Positions 8,713 through 16,473 of a stretch of DNA of 64,000 bases are shown in pieces; within the stretch, counting starts at the first letter, position 1; each line of letters opens with the position of its first letter. This stretch comes from Desulfolutivibrio sulfoxidireducens. GTDB lineage: Bacteria > Desulfobacterota > Desulfovibrionia > Desulfovibrionales > Desulfovibrionaceae. The notes beneath the pieces were generated by a model. It worked only from the letters and a program-made list of their open reading frames with translations, was not told the origin of the DNA and made no database searches. The stretch lies in contig NZ_CP045508.1 of the NCBI RefSeq assembly GCF_013376475.1, positions 989,501-1,053,500 on the forward strand, given 5' to 3'. Position numbers and translations under genes: made by a program.

Positions 8713-11700
8713 TCACTCCGGCGAAACCGACGCGGTCTCGCGGCGGTCCAGGTAGACGAGCAGGCCGCGCGGGCCGCCCGGGGCGGCGTGCTCGGGAAGC
8801 CGGGCCGCCAGGCGCAGGTAGCGGCGCACCTGGGCCGTATGCTCGGGCGCGGGCGCGCCGGTCTTGAAATCAATGACCAGGGTCTGGTCCGGGGCAAGGC
8901 AGAGAAGGTCGGGCCGGTGCCTGTTTCCGGCCTCGTCCAGGATGTCGCGCTCGGACAGGCCGCTTCGCAGGCGTTCGGGCATGTCCGGCAGGGACACAAG
9001 CCAGGCCAGCCCGGCCGCGATGTCCCGGGCCACATCCTCGGCCAGCCCGGGGTCCGGCGGCGAACATTCCTTCCGGGCCAGGGCCGCCTTGGCGGCCGCA
9101 AGGGGCGCGCCCGGGTCGGACATGTCCATGCGGCGCAGGACCTCCACAGCGGCGTGGGCGGCCAGGCCCCGCTTTTTCTCGGTGAAGGCCAGACTGTCGC
9201 GCAGGTCGCGCACGGAGTTGCGATACACCTTAAGCCGCATGATCCAGGACAAAGGCGGCGCGATGTCCGCCTCCTCCGAGGGCGAGGTCCGGGAAGGCCC
9301 GTCCGGGGGAGCCGGGGCGGGGGCCTCGGGTTCCCAGGCCGGCGTTGCCGGGACCTCCGGCTCCGGGCCGAACCGGGTCTCGGCGTCGGTTGCGCCCATC
9401 TCTCCAAGCAGGCTGAGCGCGGCCCGGGTCACGGGATTTTTGTCCGCGAACGGGGGAGTCGGGAAAAACAGGTGCAGCTCAAGCGCGGCCCGGGTCCAGG
9501 CCACGTAGAGCAGGTTCATCTGCTCCAGGCAGGCCTCGGCCCGGCGGCGCTGGTAGGCCTCGCCCATGGCCGTGGACATGGGGACCAGGGCGGTCTGTCC
9601 GTCCAGGCCGAGGCGGCCGAAGTCCGCGACGGGATCGACGCGGAAGTTGTGGAAGGGCACGATCACCGCCGGGAATTCCAGGCCCTTGGCCTTGTGCACG
9701 GTCATCACCCGCACGGCCTCGATGTGTTCGGCCTGGGGGGCCTTTTCCTCCAGGCCGCCCTCCTTCCACCAGGCCAGAAAGGCGGTGATGGAGCTGATGC
9801 CGCGCTGTTCGGCCAGGTGCAGGACCTCCAGGAAGCGGCGCGCGAACGGCTCGTCGGCCGGGTTGCGTTCGAGAACCCTCCAGGCCGCAAGAAGCTCCCG
9901 CACCAGATCGTAGGGGCCGGTCAGTCCGGCCTGGCGGGCGAAGGGCCGGATCAGGCGTTCCCACAGTTCGGGATGGTCGCGGGCAAAGGCCCGGGAACGG
10001 TTGCCGGTCTGGCCGGCGGCCCAGTCGTGAAGCGCGGCCGGGGAGAGTCCCGAGACCCGGCAAAAAAGCCCTGGGGAGCACAGGAATTCGAAAAAGGCCA
10101 GATTGTCGGCGGGATAGTCCACGAAGGCCAGAAAGGCCAAAAGGGCCTGGATGAGCGGGTGGTCGGCCAGCCGCAGGCTGTTTTCGGTGACCACCGGGAT
10201 GCCGGCCGCCACCAGCCAGCGGCTGACCAGGGCGGCCTGGTCGTTGGTCCGGGTCAGGATGGCCGCGCCGGACGGCCCCAGCCGGGGCAGAAGGTCGTTT
10301 GAAAGAAGCTCCAGGCAGGCCTGGCGGGCGGCCTCGGCGTAGCCGGCGGCGCTGTCCCCGGCAAGGCGGCGCGCCACGACCCGGCCCGGCGGGACCTCCC
10401 GGCCCGGGGGCGGCTTCTGGGCGCAACCGGCAAAGGCCCGGGTCAGATCCCGGGCCAGTTCCAGGCGGATGCCGTCCGGGGCCTTTTTCAGGAGGGCCTC
10501 GGCGGCCAGGGCGGCGTTTGCGGGGGTCTTAAGGAGTCCGAAAAAGCGGTTGTTGAAGTCCACGACATGCCGCGAACTGCGCCAGTTGCAGGGCAGGGTC
10601 TCGTCGCGGACCTCGGCCAGCCGGTCCAGTCCGGAACTTTCGGCGGCCCGGTCGAAAAGCGCGGCCTGGCCGCCGCGCCAGCCATAGATGGCCTGCTTGA
10701 CGTCGCCCACGTGGAAAAGCCCCCCGCCCTTGGCCAGGCATTCGGCGGCCAAAAGCTCCAGCACGGCCCATTGGCCGACGCTGGTGTCCTGGAACTCGTC
10801 GATGAGCAGGTGGGAAAGCCGCGCGCCCATGCGGCAAAAGGCCTCGGGCACGCCGCCGTCGCGAAGGGCCCGGCCGACCTTCGCGGTCCACAGGGCCGAG
10901 GGCAAAAGGCCCTGCTCCCGGATCATCTCCGGCAGGCCGGCCAAAAGTCTGGCCGCAAGCTCGGTGAAGGGCAGGTAGGACAGGGCGTCGCCAAGAAGCG
11001 GCAGATCGGCGCGGGCCCGGGCGTGCAGGGCGCGAAAAGTGTCGTGCAGGGCCTCGAGTTCCGGGGTGGCCAGGTCCCGGGAGGCCTTTTTCAGGCAGTC
11101 GGCCACGCTGTGCTTGGCCGCGTAGGCCGACTCCGGCGGCGCGGCCAGGGGGGGCAGGGCGGCCGTGCGCGTCAGGAGCTTTTCGTACTGGCTGACGGGT
11201 TGCGCGCCCGAGGCGGCCAGGTGGTCGAGAAGGGCCTGGGCCGCCAGGGCCAGGGCGGCGCCGAGACGTTTCGCGGCCTGGTGGATGTCCTCGGCCCGGG
11301 CGTTTGGCAAGGGTGGGTCGGTCGCGGCCAGGTGGTCGAAGACCCGGCGCAGGCGGTGGAGGATGGGCTGGCGGGGCAGAAAACCGGCCTGCCCGGTCTC
11401 GGCCAGGGTGTCGGCGGCCCGGGAAAAAAGCTCGGCCAGGGCCGGGTCCCCGGCCTCGAGCCCGCCCAACATCCGTTCCAGCAGGGGATCGAAGACCCGG
11501 GCGTTGTCGAAAACGGTCTCGAAATCCGGGCAAAGGCCCATGTCCAGGGAGAAAAGGCGCAAGAGAAGGGCCAGCAGGCTGTCGATGGTGCGCACGTTGA
11601 GCCGGCCCGCATGGCGCAGGATCAGGGTCAGTTCCCGGGTGGCCTTGGCCGCGCGCCGGGCCGCGTCCGGATCGGTCGGCCGGGACAGGGCCAGATTTTT

Positions 11701-11925
11701 CAGGGCGGCCACCACCCGGGCCTTCATCTCCGTGGCGGCCTTGTTGGTGAAGGTGATGGCCAGGATGTCCCCGGCGTCGTGCGCGGCGGGACCGTATGCG
11801 GCCGGGGCCTGGCCGCACACGGCGGGCGGGGCCGCGTCCGAGGAGGAAAGAAGCAGCGCCACGAAGCGTTCGGTCAGGCGATGGGTCTTGCCGGACCCGG
11901 CCGAGGCCTTGACCCGTTCGATCAT
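8713..11925 (-). CDS. addA: AddA/RecB-like UvrD-family helicase-nuclease
   Basis: 1070 residues. Walker A is at the extreme N-terminus (ASAGSGKTHRLTERF, residues 7-21). Further SF1A helicase motifs follow in order: ITFTNKAATEMKARV (Ia), HLLIDEFQDTSVGQW (II), HVGDVKQAIYGWRGG (III), AILTRTNDQA (IV region) and VMTVHKAKGLEFP (V). The C-terminus has a RecB-type nuclease: RPDLLCLAPDQTLVIDFKTG and QVRRYLRLA. It should unwind and degrade DNA ends together with the AddB partner encoded 3 bp downstream. SD GGGAGACGGGAC precedes the ATG at 11925. It is divergent from the rluA gene, with about 200 bp between. Family choice AddA rather than RecB follows from the AddB-like neighbour and the absence of recC/recD. 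Confidence 0.92.
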   Translation of the reverse strand: MIERVKASAGSGKTHRLTERFVALLLSSSDAAPPAVCGQAPAAYGPAAHDAGDILAITFTNKAATEMKARVVAALKNLALSRPTDPDAARRAAKATRELTLILRHAGRLNVRTIDSLLALLLRLFSLDMGLCPDFETVFDNARVFDPLLERMLGGLEAGDPALAELFSRAADTLAETGQAGFLPRQPILHRLRRVFDHLAATDPPLPNARAEDIHQAAKRLGAALALAAQALLDHLAASGAQPVSQYEKLLTRTAALPPLAAPPESAYAAKHSVADCLKKASRDLATPELEALHDTFRALHARARADLPLLGDALSYLPFTELAARLLAGLPEMIREQGLLPSALWTAKVGRALRDGGVPEAFCRMGARLSHLLIDEFQDTSVGQWAVLELLAAECLAKGGGLFHVGDVKQAIYGWRGGQAALFDRAAESSGLDRLAEVRDETLPCNWRSSRHVVDFNNRFFGLLKTPANAALAAEALLKKAPDGIRLELARDLTRAFAGCAQKPPPGREVPPGRVVARRLAGDSAAGYAEAARQACLELLSNDLLPRLGPSGAAILTRTNDQAALVSRWLVAAGIPVVTENSLRLADHPLIQALLAFLAFVDYPADNLAFFEFLCSPGLFCRVSGLSPAALHDWAAGQTGNRSRAFARDHPELWERLIRPFARQAGLTGPYDLVRELLAAWRVLERNPADEPFARRFLEVLHLAEQRGISSITAFLAWWKEGGLEEKAPQAEHIEAVRVMTVHKAKGLEFPAVIVPFHNFRVDPVADFGRLGLDGQTALVPMSTAMGEAYQRRRAEACLEQMNLLYVAWTRAALELHLFFPTPPFADKNPVTRAALSLLGEMGATDAETRFGPEPEVPATPAWEPEAPAPAPPDGPSRTSPSEEADIAPPLSWIMRLKVYRNSVRDLRDSLAFTEKKRGLAAHAAVEVLRRMDMSDPGAPLAAAKAALARKECSPPDPGLAEDVARDIAAGLAWLVSLPDMPERLRSGLSERDILDEAGNRHRPDLLCLAPDQTLVIDFKTGAPAPEHTAQVRRYLRLAARLPEHAAPGGPRGLLVYLDRRETASVSPE

Positions 11926-12132
11926 GTCCCGTCTCCCTGGCCGTCAAGGATGTGATCACCGCCGGTTACGCCTGACGGACCTCCCTGGCCGGTGGATGCG
12001 CCGGTCGGGCCTTTGCGGCGGTTTGGGGCGGGGAGGGTTTTCACCGCGCGGCTGGTCTGGCATCATAGACCGGCCGGTCGGGCGCGGCAAGGCGCGCCCG
12101 GGACTCCCACTATGCCCTGCGCGAGGCGCGCC

Positions 12133-13128
12133 ATGATCAAGCCCCCCTGTCCCGTCCACCTCCCCGCCGACCCGGAATCGTCCGGCGCCTCGGATGCGGT
12201 CGGGATTGTGATCGTGGTCCCGGCCGAACTGGACGGCCGTCGCCTGGACCGGGTGCTCGGGCTGGCCTTTCCCGGCCTTGGGGTGCGGCGGCTGCGCCGG
12301 GTATTTCTGGAAAACGCGGTGCTGGTGGACGGCGTGGCCCGGCAGCCGGCCTTCAAGGCGCGCGCCGGGGCCGTGGTGACCGTGCGGCCCGCGGAGGGTT
12401 CGCAGGCGGTGCGGCGCGACGCGGGGGGCGCGGCCGGGCTTTTCGTCCTGGCCGAGGGGCCGGACTACGGGGCCGTGGTCAAGCCCGGGGGGCTGTCCAC
12501 GGCGTCCATCGGCCCGGGCGGCGGGGACAGCCTGGAAGACCACCTGCCGGCCCTCTTTCCGGGCCGTCGGGCGATCCTTCTGGGCCGGCTCGACAGGCTG
12601 ACCTCGGGCATTGTGGTTGTGGCCTTTGATCCGGGCGCGGCCGGGCGTTTCCGGGAGGCCGAGGACCGGGGACTGGCCGAAAAGACCTATCTGGCCGTGG
12701 TCCGGGGCCGACTTGACGGCGCGGTGACGATCACCGACGCCCTGGATACGGCCCGGCGCAAAAAGACCCGGGTTCTGGCCGGCCAGGCGGACGCCCTGCG
12801 CCACACCGGGGTCTTCGGGCTGGGATACGACGCTGGCACGGACCTGAGCCTGGTGAGGGCGGTCATCCGCAAAGGGGCCAGGCACCAGATCCGGGCGCAT
12901 CTGGCGAAACATGGCCATCCCATCCTGGGGGACCCGATCTATGGACGCGACGAAAAAGAGGGGATTCCTCTTTTTCTGCGTCATGTCCGCATCATTTTTC
13001 CGGGATTTACGGCCGCATCGCCGCCGGATTGGGCGACGTCCCGGAAGGCGGGCTTACTCCTGGACCTTGGCCCAGGCGTCGAGAAGGCCCTCGATGATGT
13101 CGTACTGGCGGATGAGGTAGGTCCCTGA
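12133..13128 (+). CDS. RluA-family rRNA/tRNA pseudouridine synthase
   Basis: 331 residues. An S4 RNA-binding segment (LDGRRLDRVLGLAFPGLGV to ENAVLVDG) occupies roughly residues 30-80. The catalytic domain contains LLGRLDRLTSGIVVVA near residue 155, with the conserved Asp of the family, and KGARHQIRAHLAKHGHPILG near 255. It isomerises uridine in structured RNA; the exact target cannot be told. The ATG at 12133 has GAGG upstream; an ATG at 12112 is in frame but has no SD. The recognisable fold ends near FPGF (residue 295). The last 25 or so codons overlap, on the opposite strand, a 58-codon FlgM-like gene (13054-13230), so the tail may be unconstrained. Confidence 0.9.
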   Translation: MIKPPCPVHLPADPESSGASDAVGIVIVVPAELDGRRLDRVLGLAFPGLGVRRLRRVFLENAVLVDGVARQPAFKARAGAVVTVRPAEGSQAVRRDAGGAAGLFVLAEGPDYGAVVKPGGLSTASIGPGGGDSLEDHLPALFPGRRAILLGRLDRLTSGIVVVAFDPGAAGRFREAEDRGLAEKTYLAVVRGRLDGAVTITDALDTARRKKTRVLAGQADALRHTGVFGLGYDAGTDLSLVRAVIRKGARHQIRAHLAKHGHPILGDPIYGRDEKEGIPLFLRHVRIIFPGFTAASPPDWATSRKAGLLLDLGPGVEKALDDVVLADEVGP

Positions 13129-13230
13129 TTGGACCTTTCGCTTCAGTTCCGCGACCTTGCGGGTGCGTGCAAGGATTTCTTCCTCGGAGAGCACGGAAAT
13201 GGGAGCGGCCAGGGAAGCGCGCTTGTTCAC
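13054..13230 (-). CDS. Small FlgM-like protein, 58 residues
   Basis: Read from a GTG at 13230 with AGGAT just upstream to TAA at 13054. The sequence is compact and protein-like: SEEEILARTRKVAELKRKV followed by QSGTYLIRQYDIIEGLLDAW. The part VAELK-x3-V-x-SGTY-x(n)-I-x2-LL matches the C-terminal sigma-binding helices of FlgM anti-sigma-28 factors, which hold FliA until the flagellar hook is complete. It is shorter than usual FlgM (about 90-100) and is not near flagellar genes here. It overlaps the 3' end of rluA by 75 bp tail to tail. The alternative is an unrelated small helical protein, but third-position GC bias and the SD support coding. Confidence 0.65.
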   Translation of the reverse strand: MNKRASLAAPISVLSEEEILARTRKVAELKRKVQSGTYLIRQYDIIEGLLDAWAKVQE

Positions 13231-13256
13231 AATCTTATCCTGATTGCCGGTTCGTA

Positions 13257-13285
13257 CCCCGAGCAGTCCGGGTCGGGGGGTTTTT
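13257..13285 (+). terminator. Possible terminator after rluA
   Basis: CCCCGA (13257-13262) pairs with TCGGGG (13273-13278) around a short loop and is followed by GG and five T. It would end plus-strand transcripts coming through the antisense small gene from rluA, ahead of the kinase gene. Confidence 0.4.
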
Positions 13286-13440
13286 GTACTTATCGGACAG
13301 ATGGCCGCGAGACTTTAGGCCGTGCCGCGATTTTTCGGGAAGGGACAAAAAGCCGGGGCTTTACCCGTGTCCGGAAAAAAGGTAGCCAGGAAATCGGACG
13401 GTCTTTGCCACGTCTCCATACATCCAGGAAGGATCCGGAC

Positions 13441-15360
13441 GTGCCCAAACGAAAGGACAACGCCCTGCTCGTGCAGGAACTGCGAGCCCTGCGCGGCCGC
13501 CTGATCGATGCCGACATCCAGAGGATCACCCATGACCGGGAGGAATCCGCGCGGCTTACGGCCCAGTCGCGCTACCAGGCCATCGTCGAGAATCAGGCGG
13601 AACTGATTTGCGGGTACGACCCGCTCGGCATCCTCACCTACGTCAATCCCGCCTTTTGCCGTTACCATGGCCGGGAGGCCCGGGGACTCCTTGGAACCCC
13701 CTTCCCGGCCTTTGCCTCGGAACAGGATCTCCTCGATGTGCGCCGGGCCGTGTCCGACCTTGGCCCGGACCGGGGTATGACCGCCCTGGTCCACCGGGTG
13801 ATCCTGCCCGACGGGGGGGTGCGCTGGCAGGAGTGGGCGCATCGGGCGGTCATGGACGCCTCGGGGGCGGTTGTGGAATACCAGGCCGTGGGCCGCGACG
13901 TCACCGACATCCGGGAGGCCATGGAGGCCCACCGGCGGGCCGAGGAGAAATACCGGGCCATCTTCGAGAACGCGCCCCTGGGCATCTTTCGGACCACGGC
14001 CGCGGGCCGTTTCGAGGAGCTCAACCAGGTCATGGCCGCCATGCTCGGGTTTCAAAGCCCCGAGGAGGCCGCGAGCGTGGTCATGGACATCGGCCGGGAG
14101 TTTTACGATGATCCGGCCCGTCGTCTGGAGCTTTTGGCCGCCCTGGAGAAGGCCTCGGGCAATATCACCTTCGAGACGGTCTTCCGTCGCCGCGACGGCG
14201 GCCGGTTCACCGGACGGCTGCACGTCTCGGCCGTGCGCGACGAGACGGGACGCGTGGTCTCCCTGATCGGGCTCATGGACGACATCACCGAGCGCATGCG
14301 CATGGAGGAGGAACTGCGGCGCAGCGAGCGCACGGCCCGCACCCTGCTCAATTCCACCCTGGAACTGGCCTTTTTGGTGGATGTGGACGGGACCATCCTG
14401 GCGGTCAACGACATTGGGGCCAAGCGTCTGGGGGGCTCGCCGGGCGAGGTGGTGGGACGCAATTTCTGGGAATACATGCCCTGGGAAACCTTCGAGCGCA
14501 GCATCGACCGGGCCTGGGAGGCCTTTTGCGAAAGGCGGCCGGTGCGTTTCGAGGATGAGCGCACGGGGTTCATTCACGACGTGCTGATCTCCCCGGTCTT
14601 CAACGACGCGGGCGGCGTGGACAAGGTGGCCGTCTTCGCCCAGGACATCACCGAACGCCGCCGCCTGGAGCGGCTGCGCGAGGATGTGGAGCGCATCACC
14701 CGCCACGACATGAAGACGCCCCTGATCGGCATCGTGGGCTTTGCCCAGCTTTTGCTCAAGAGCGCCAATCTCACGGACAAGCAGCGCGAATATCTGGCCT
14801 ACATCCAGAACAGCGGTCGCCAGATGATGGATTACATCAAGAAATCCCTGGACTATTTCCGGATGGAACAGCGCTCTTATGTGCTGCGTCCCCAGCCCGT
14901 GGACATGGCCCGGGTCTTTCGGCGCATTCACGAGGACCTGCGGCCCCTGGCGGTCAACAAGTCGGTGCTGGTCGCCTTTGTCATGGACGGGGAGGAGATC
15001 TCCCTGGCCCGCCCCATCTTTTTTCGCGGCGAGGAGGATCATCTGGAGAACCTCTTCGCCAACCTGATCAAAAACGCCGTGGAGGCCGCGCCCGAGGACA
15101 GCGTGGTGACCGTGTCCATCTTCTCCGGAAAGGATGCCCACCGGGTGGACATTCACAACCCCGGGGTCATTCCCGAGGCCGCCCGGGCCAGGTTTTTCGA
15201 GCGCTACAACACGGCGGGCAAGGAGGGCGGCACGGGGCTTGGGGTCTATGTGGCCCGGCTCATCGCCGAGGTTCATGGCGGGGCCATCGACTATCGGACA
15301 GACCCCGGGGAGGGCACCTGCCTGAGAGTGACCCTGCCCACGAATCCCCCCGGAGAATGA
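13441..15360 (+). CDS. Multi-PAS sensor histidine kinase
   Basis: 639 residues, no transmembrane segment visible, so a cytosolic sensor. After a short coiled N-terminus come three PAS segments (about residues 40-165, 170-295 and 300-415), e.g. RYQAIVENQAELICGYDPLG and KYRAIFENAPLGIFRTT. The kinase core has the H-box VERITRHDMKTPLIGIVGF near residue 425, the N-box ENLFANLIKNAVEAA near 540 and the G-box GGTGLGVYVARLI near 600. It should autophosphorylate on His and pass phosphate to an unknown regulator. I chose the GTG at 13441 (SD AGGA seven bases before): the open frame continues upstream to 13129, but that part runs across the FlgM-like gene and reads as non-protein. No partner response regulator is adjacent. 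Confidence 0.9.
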   Translation: MPKRKDNALLVQELRALRGRLIDADIQRITHDREESARLTAQSRYQAIVENQAELICGYDPLGILTYVNPAFCRYHGREARGLLGTPFPAFASEQDLLDVRRAVSDLGPDRGMTALVHRVILPDGGVRWQEWAHRAVMDASGAVVEYQAVGRDVTDIREAMEAHRRAEEKYRAIFENAPLGIFRTTAAGRFEELNQVMAAMLGFQSPEEAASVVMDIGREFYDDPARRLELLAALEKASGNITFETVFRRRDGGRFTGRLHVSAVRDETGRVVSLIGLMDDITERMRMEEELRRSERTARTLLNSTLELAFLVDVDGTILAVNDIGAKRLGGSPGEVVGRNFWEYMPWETFERSIDRAWEAFCERRPVRFEDERTGFIHDVLISPVFNDAGGVDKVAVFAQDITERRRLERLREDVERITRHDMKTPLIGIVGFAQLLLKSANLTDKQREYLAYIQNSGRQMMDYIKKSLDYFRMEQRSYVLRPQPVDMARVFRRIHEDLRPLAVNKSVLVAFVMDGEEISLARPIFFRGEEDHLENLFANLIKNAVEAAPEDSVVTVSIFSGKDAHRVDIHNPGVIPEAARARFFERYNTAGKEGGTGLGVYVARLIAEVHGGAIDYRTDPGEGTCLRVTLPTNPPGE

Positions 15361-15386
15361 ATTCCTCCCCCCGGGATATTTTTTTG

Positions 15387-15421
15387 TTGACCACCGTTGC
15401 CATCGTTTATATGAATCAACA
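15387..15421 (+). promoter_or_regulatory. Promoter and possible auto-operator of the CI-like repressor
   Basis: TTGACC (15387-15392), a 17-bp spacer and TATGAA (15410-15415) form a good sigma-70 promoter 30 bp before the GTG start. GTTTATA at 15405-15411 overlaps the -10; two more copies precede the zinc-ribbon gene. TTGTTGA (15384-15390) and TCAACAA (15416-15422) form an inverted repeat around the promoter. Autoregulation by the repressor is inferred. Confidence 0.55.
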
Positions 15422-15445
15422 AAACGGTCCGGACAGGGGGCAAGG

Positions 15446-16090
15446 GTGGGCAGCGAATTCGACTCCTTTTTTCACCGGGCCCAAAGCGCGTGCGGGGTGA
15501 AGAGCCAATCCGACCTGGCGGCGCTTTTGGGCGTGCACCGGTCGGCCGTGACCCAGGCCAAAAACAAGGGCTCGGTGCCCGGGTCCTGGGCCTTGGCCTT
15601 GTCGCGGCGTTTCGGCACGGACCCCGAGTGGCTTTTGACCGGGCGCGGCGGGGACGCCCGTGGCCATGGGCCGGCGCCGGAGGGGTATGTGCTGGTGCCC
15701 AAGGTCCGGGCGCGCCTTTGCGCCGGGGGGGGCTCGCTTGAGACCGAGGCCGGGGTGGACGGCTATTTTTCCTTTCAGTCCGAGTGGCTGCGGCGCAAGG
15801 GGCGGCCCGAGCACATGGCGCTCATGGACGTGGTGGGGATGAGCATGGAGCCGGAGATCCGCCACGGGGACATGGTGCTCGTGGACCAGTCCCAGACGGG
15901 CATCTTCGCCCATGCGGTGTACGCCTTCGGTGTGGACGACACGGTTCTGGTCAAACGGGTGGAGAAGCGCCCCGGGACGCTTGTGCTTTTAAGCGACAAC
16001 CGGGACTACGCGCCCATCGAGCTTCGCGGCCAGGAGGTCGAGGGGTTGCGGGTCATCGGCCGGGTGATCTGGATCGGCCGGGAGTTGTGA
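15446..16090 (+). CDS. Phage CI-like repressor with S24 peptidase domain
   Basis: 214 residues. The N-terminal helix-turn-helix (residues 10-65) contains SQSDLAALLGVHRSAVTQAKN and GTDPEWLLTG, the pattern of Bacteriophage CI-repressor proteins. The C-terminal LexA/CI-type S24 domain has VVGMSMEPEIRHGDMVLVD with the Ser nucleophile near residue 133 and VLVKRVEKR with the general-base Lys near 169. Such proteins dimerise on operators and cleave themselves during the SOS response. GTG start with a GGGGGCAAGG region upstream. No phage structural or integration genes are near, so this looks like a domesticated regulator. The small zinc-ribbon gene lies 86 bp downstream and shares the GTTTATA motif with this gene's promoter. 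Confidence 0.9.
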   Translation: MGSEFDSFFHRAQSACGVKSQSDLAALLGVHRSAVTQAKNKGSVPGSWALALSRRFGTDPEWLLTGRGGDARGHGPAPEGYVLVPKVRARLCAGGGSLETEAGVDGYFSFQSEWLRRKGRPEHMALMDVVGMSMEPEIRHGDMVLVDQSQTGIFAHAVYAFGVDDTVLVKRVEKRPGTLVLLSDNRDYAPIELRGQEVEGLRVIGRVIWIGREL

Positions 16091-16134
16091 GCCGGGAGGA
16101 CGTGATGGAGGCGGAAATTTTTTTTGTCCGGTGT

Positions 16135-16161
16135 GTTTATATTTATGAACGCATGTTTATA
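16135..16161 (+). promoter_or_regulatory. Paired GTTTATA motif before the zinc-ribbon gene
   Basis: GTTTATA occurs at 16135-16141 and 16155-16161, starts exactly 20 bp apart, so on the same face of the helix. TTGTCC lies at 16124-16129 as a possible -35. The same heptamer overlaps the -10 of the upstream repressor gene. Proposed as operator half-sites of that repressor; inference only. Confidence 0.4.
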
Positions 16162-16176
16162 AAGAGGAGAAAGGCC

Positions 16177-16341
16177 ATGCAACGTCGTTATTGTTCCTGC
16201 GGAGCCCCGGTCCTGGTGGAATACCGGCATTCGGGCCGGGCCTGGACCACGATATTTCGGATCGGGCGGCTTTTTTTCAGATCCGGCCGGGAGTGCTGCC
16301 CGCGCTGCGGCCGGGCCCTGCACATCGACGAATTGGCCTGA
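16177..16341 (+). CDS. 54-residue zinc-ribbon-like protein
   Basis: Starts at the ATG at 16177 behind a strong GAGGAGAAAGG SD. It opens MQRRYCSCGAPVLVEYRHSG and ends with ECCPRCGRALHIDELA. The Cys pairs C-x-C near residue 6 and CC-P-x-C near residue 40 (ECCPRC) can form a rubredoxin-knuckle zinc site; the middle is hydrophobic and basic (TTIFRIGRLFFRS). Function unknown. It could be a nucleic-acid or protein adaptor. It follows the CI-like repressor gene with a separate promoter-like region and shared heptamers, so the two may form one regulatory unit. Confidence 0.75.
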   Translation: MQRRYCSCGAPVLVEYRHSGRAWTTIFRIGRLFFRSGRECCPRCGRALHIDELA

Positions 16342-16397
16342 GAAAAGGCGCGGTCGTCATGCCGGGGTGCCGCTCGGACCTGCGAGGCGGGAAAGAG

Positions 16398-16431
16398 GAA
16401 GCCGCATCCCGGCTGCGCGGAATGCGGCTTC
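16398..16431. terminator. Bidirectional hairpin between convergent genes
   Basis: GAAGCCGCAT (16398-16407) pairs perfectly with ATGCGGCTTC (16422-16431). It sits between the zinc-ribbon gene (plus) and the chemoreceptor gene (minus); T-runs are short, so it may be a weak bidirectional terminator. Confidence 0.55.
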
Positions 16432-16473
16432 GTGAAAAACGCCCGGCCCGGCTTTTGGGGAAGCGGCGCGGAC

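Noticed and set aside
5635-11959. Long plus-strand and alternate-frame ORFs over addA/addB
   Set aside because: Shadow frames of GC-rich coding sequence: Arg/Pro/Gly-rich with no motif; the minus-strand frames carry all helicase and nuclease motifs.
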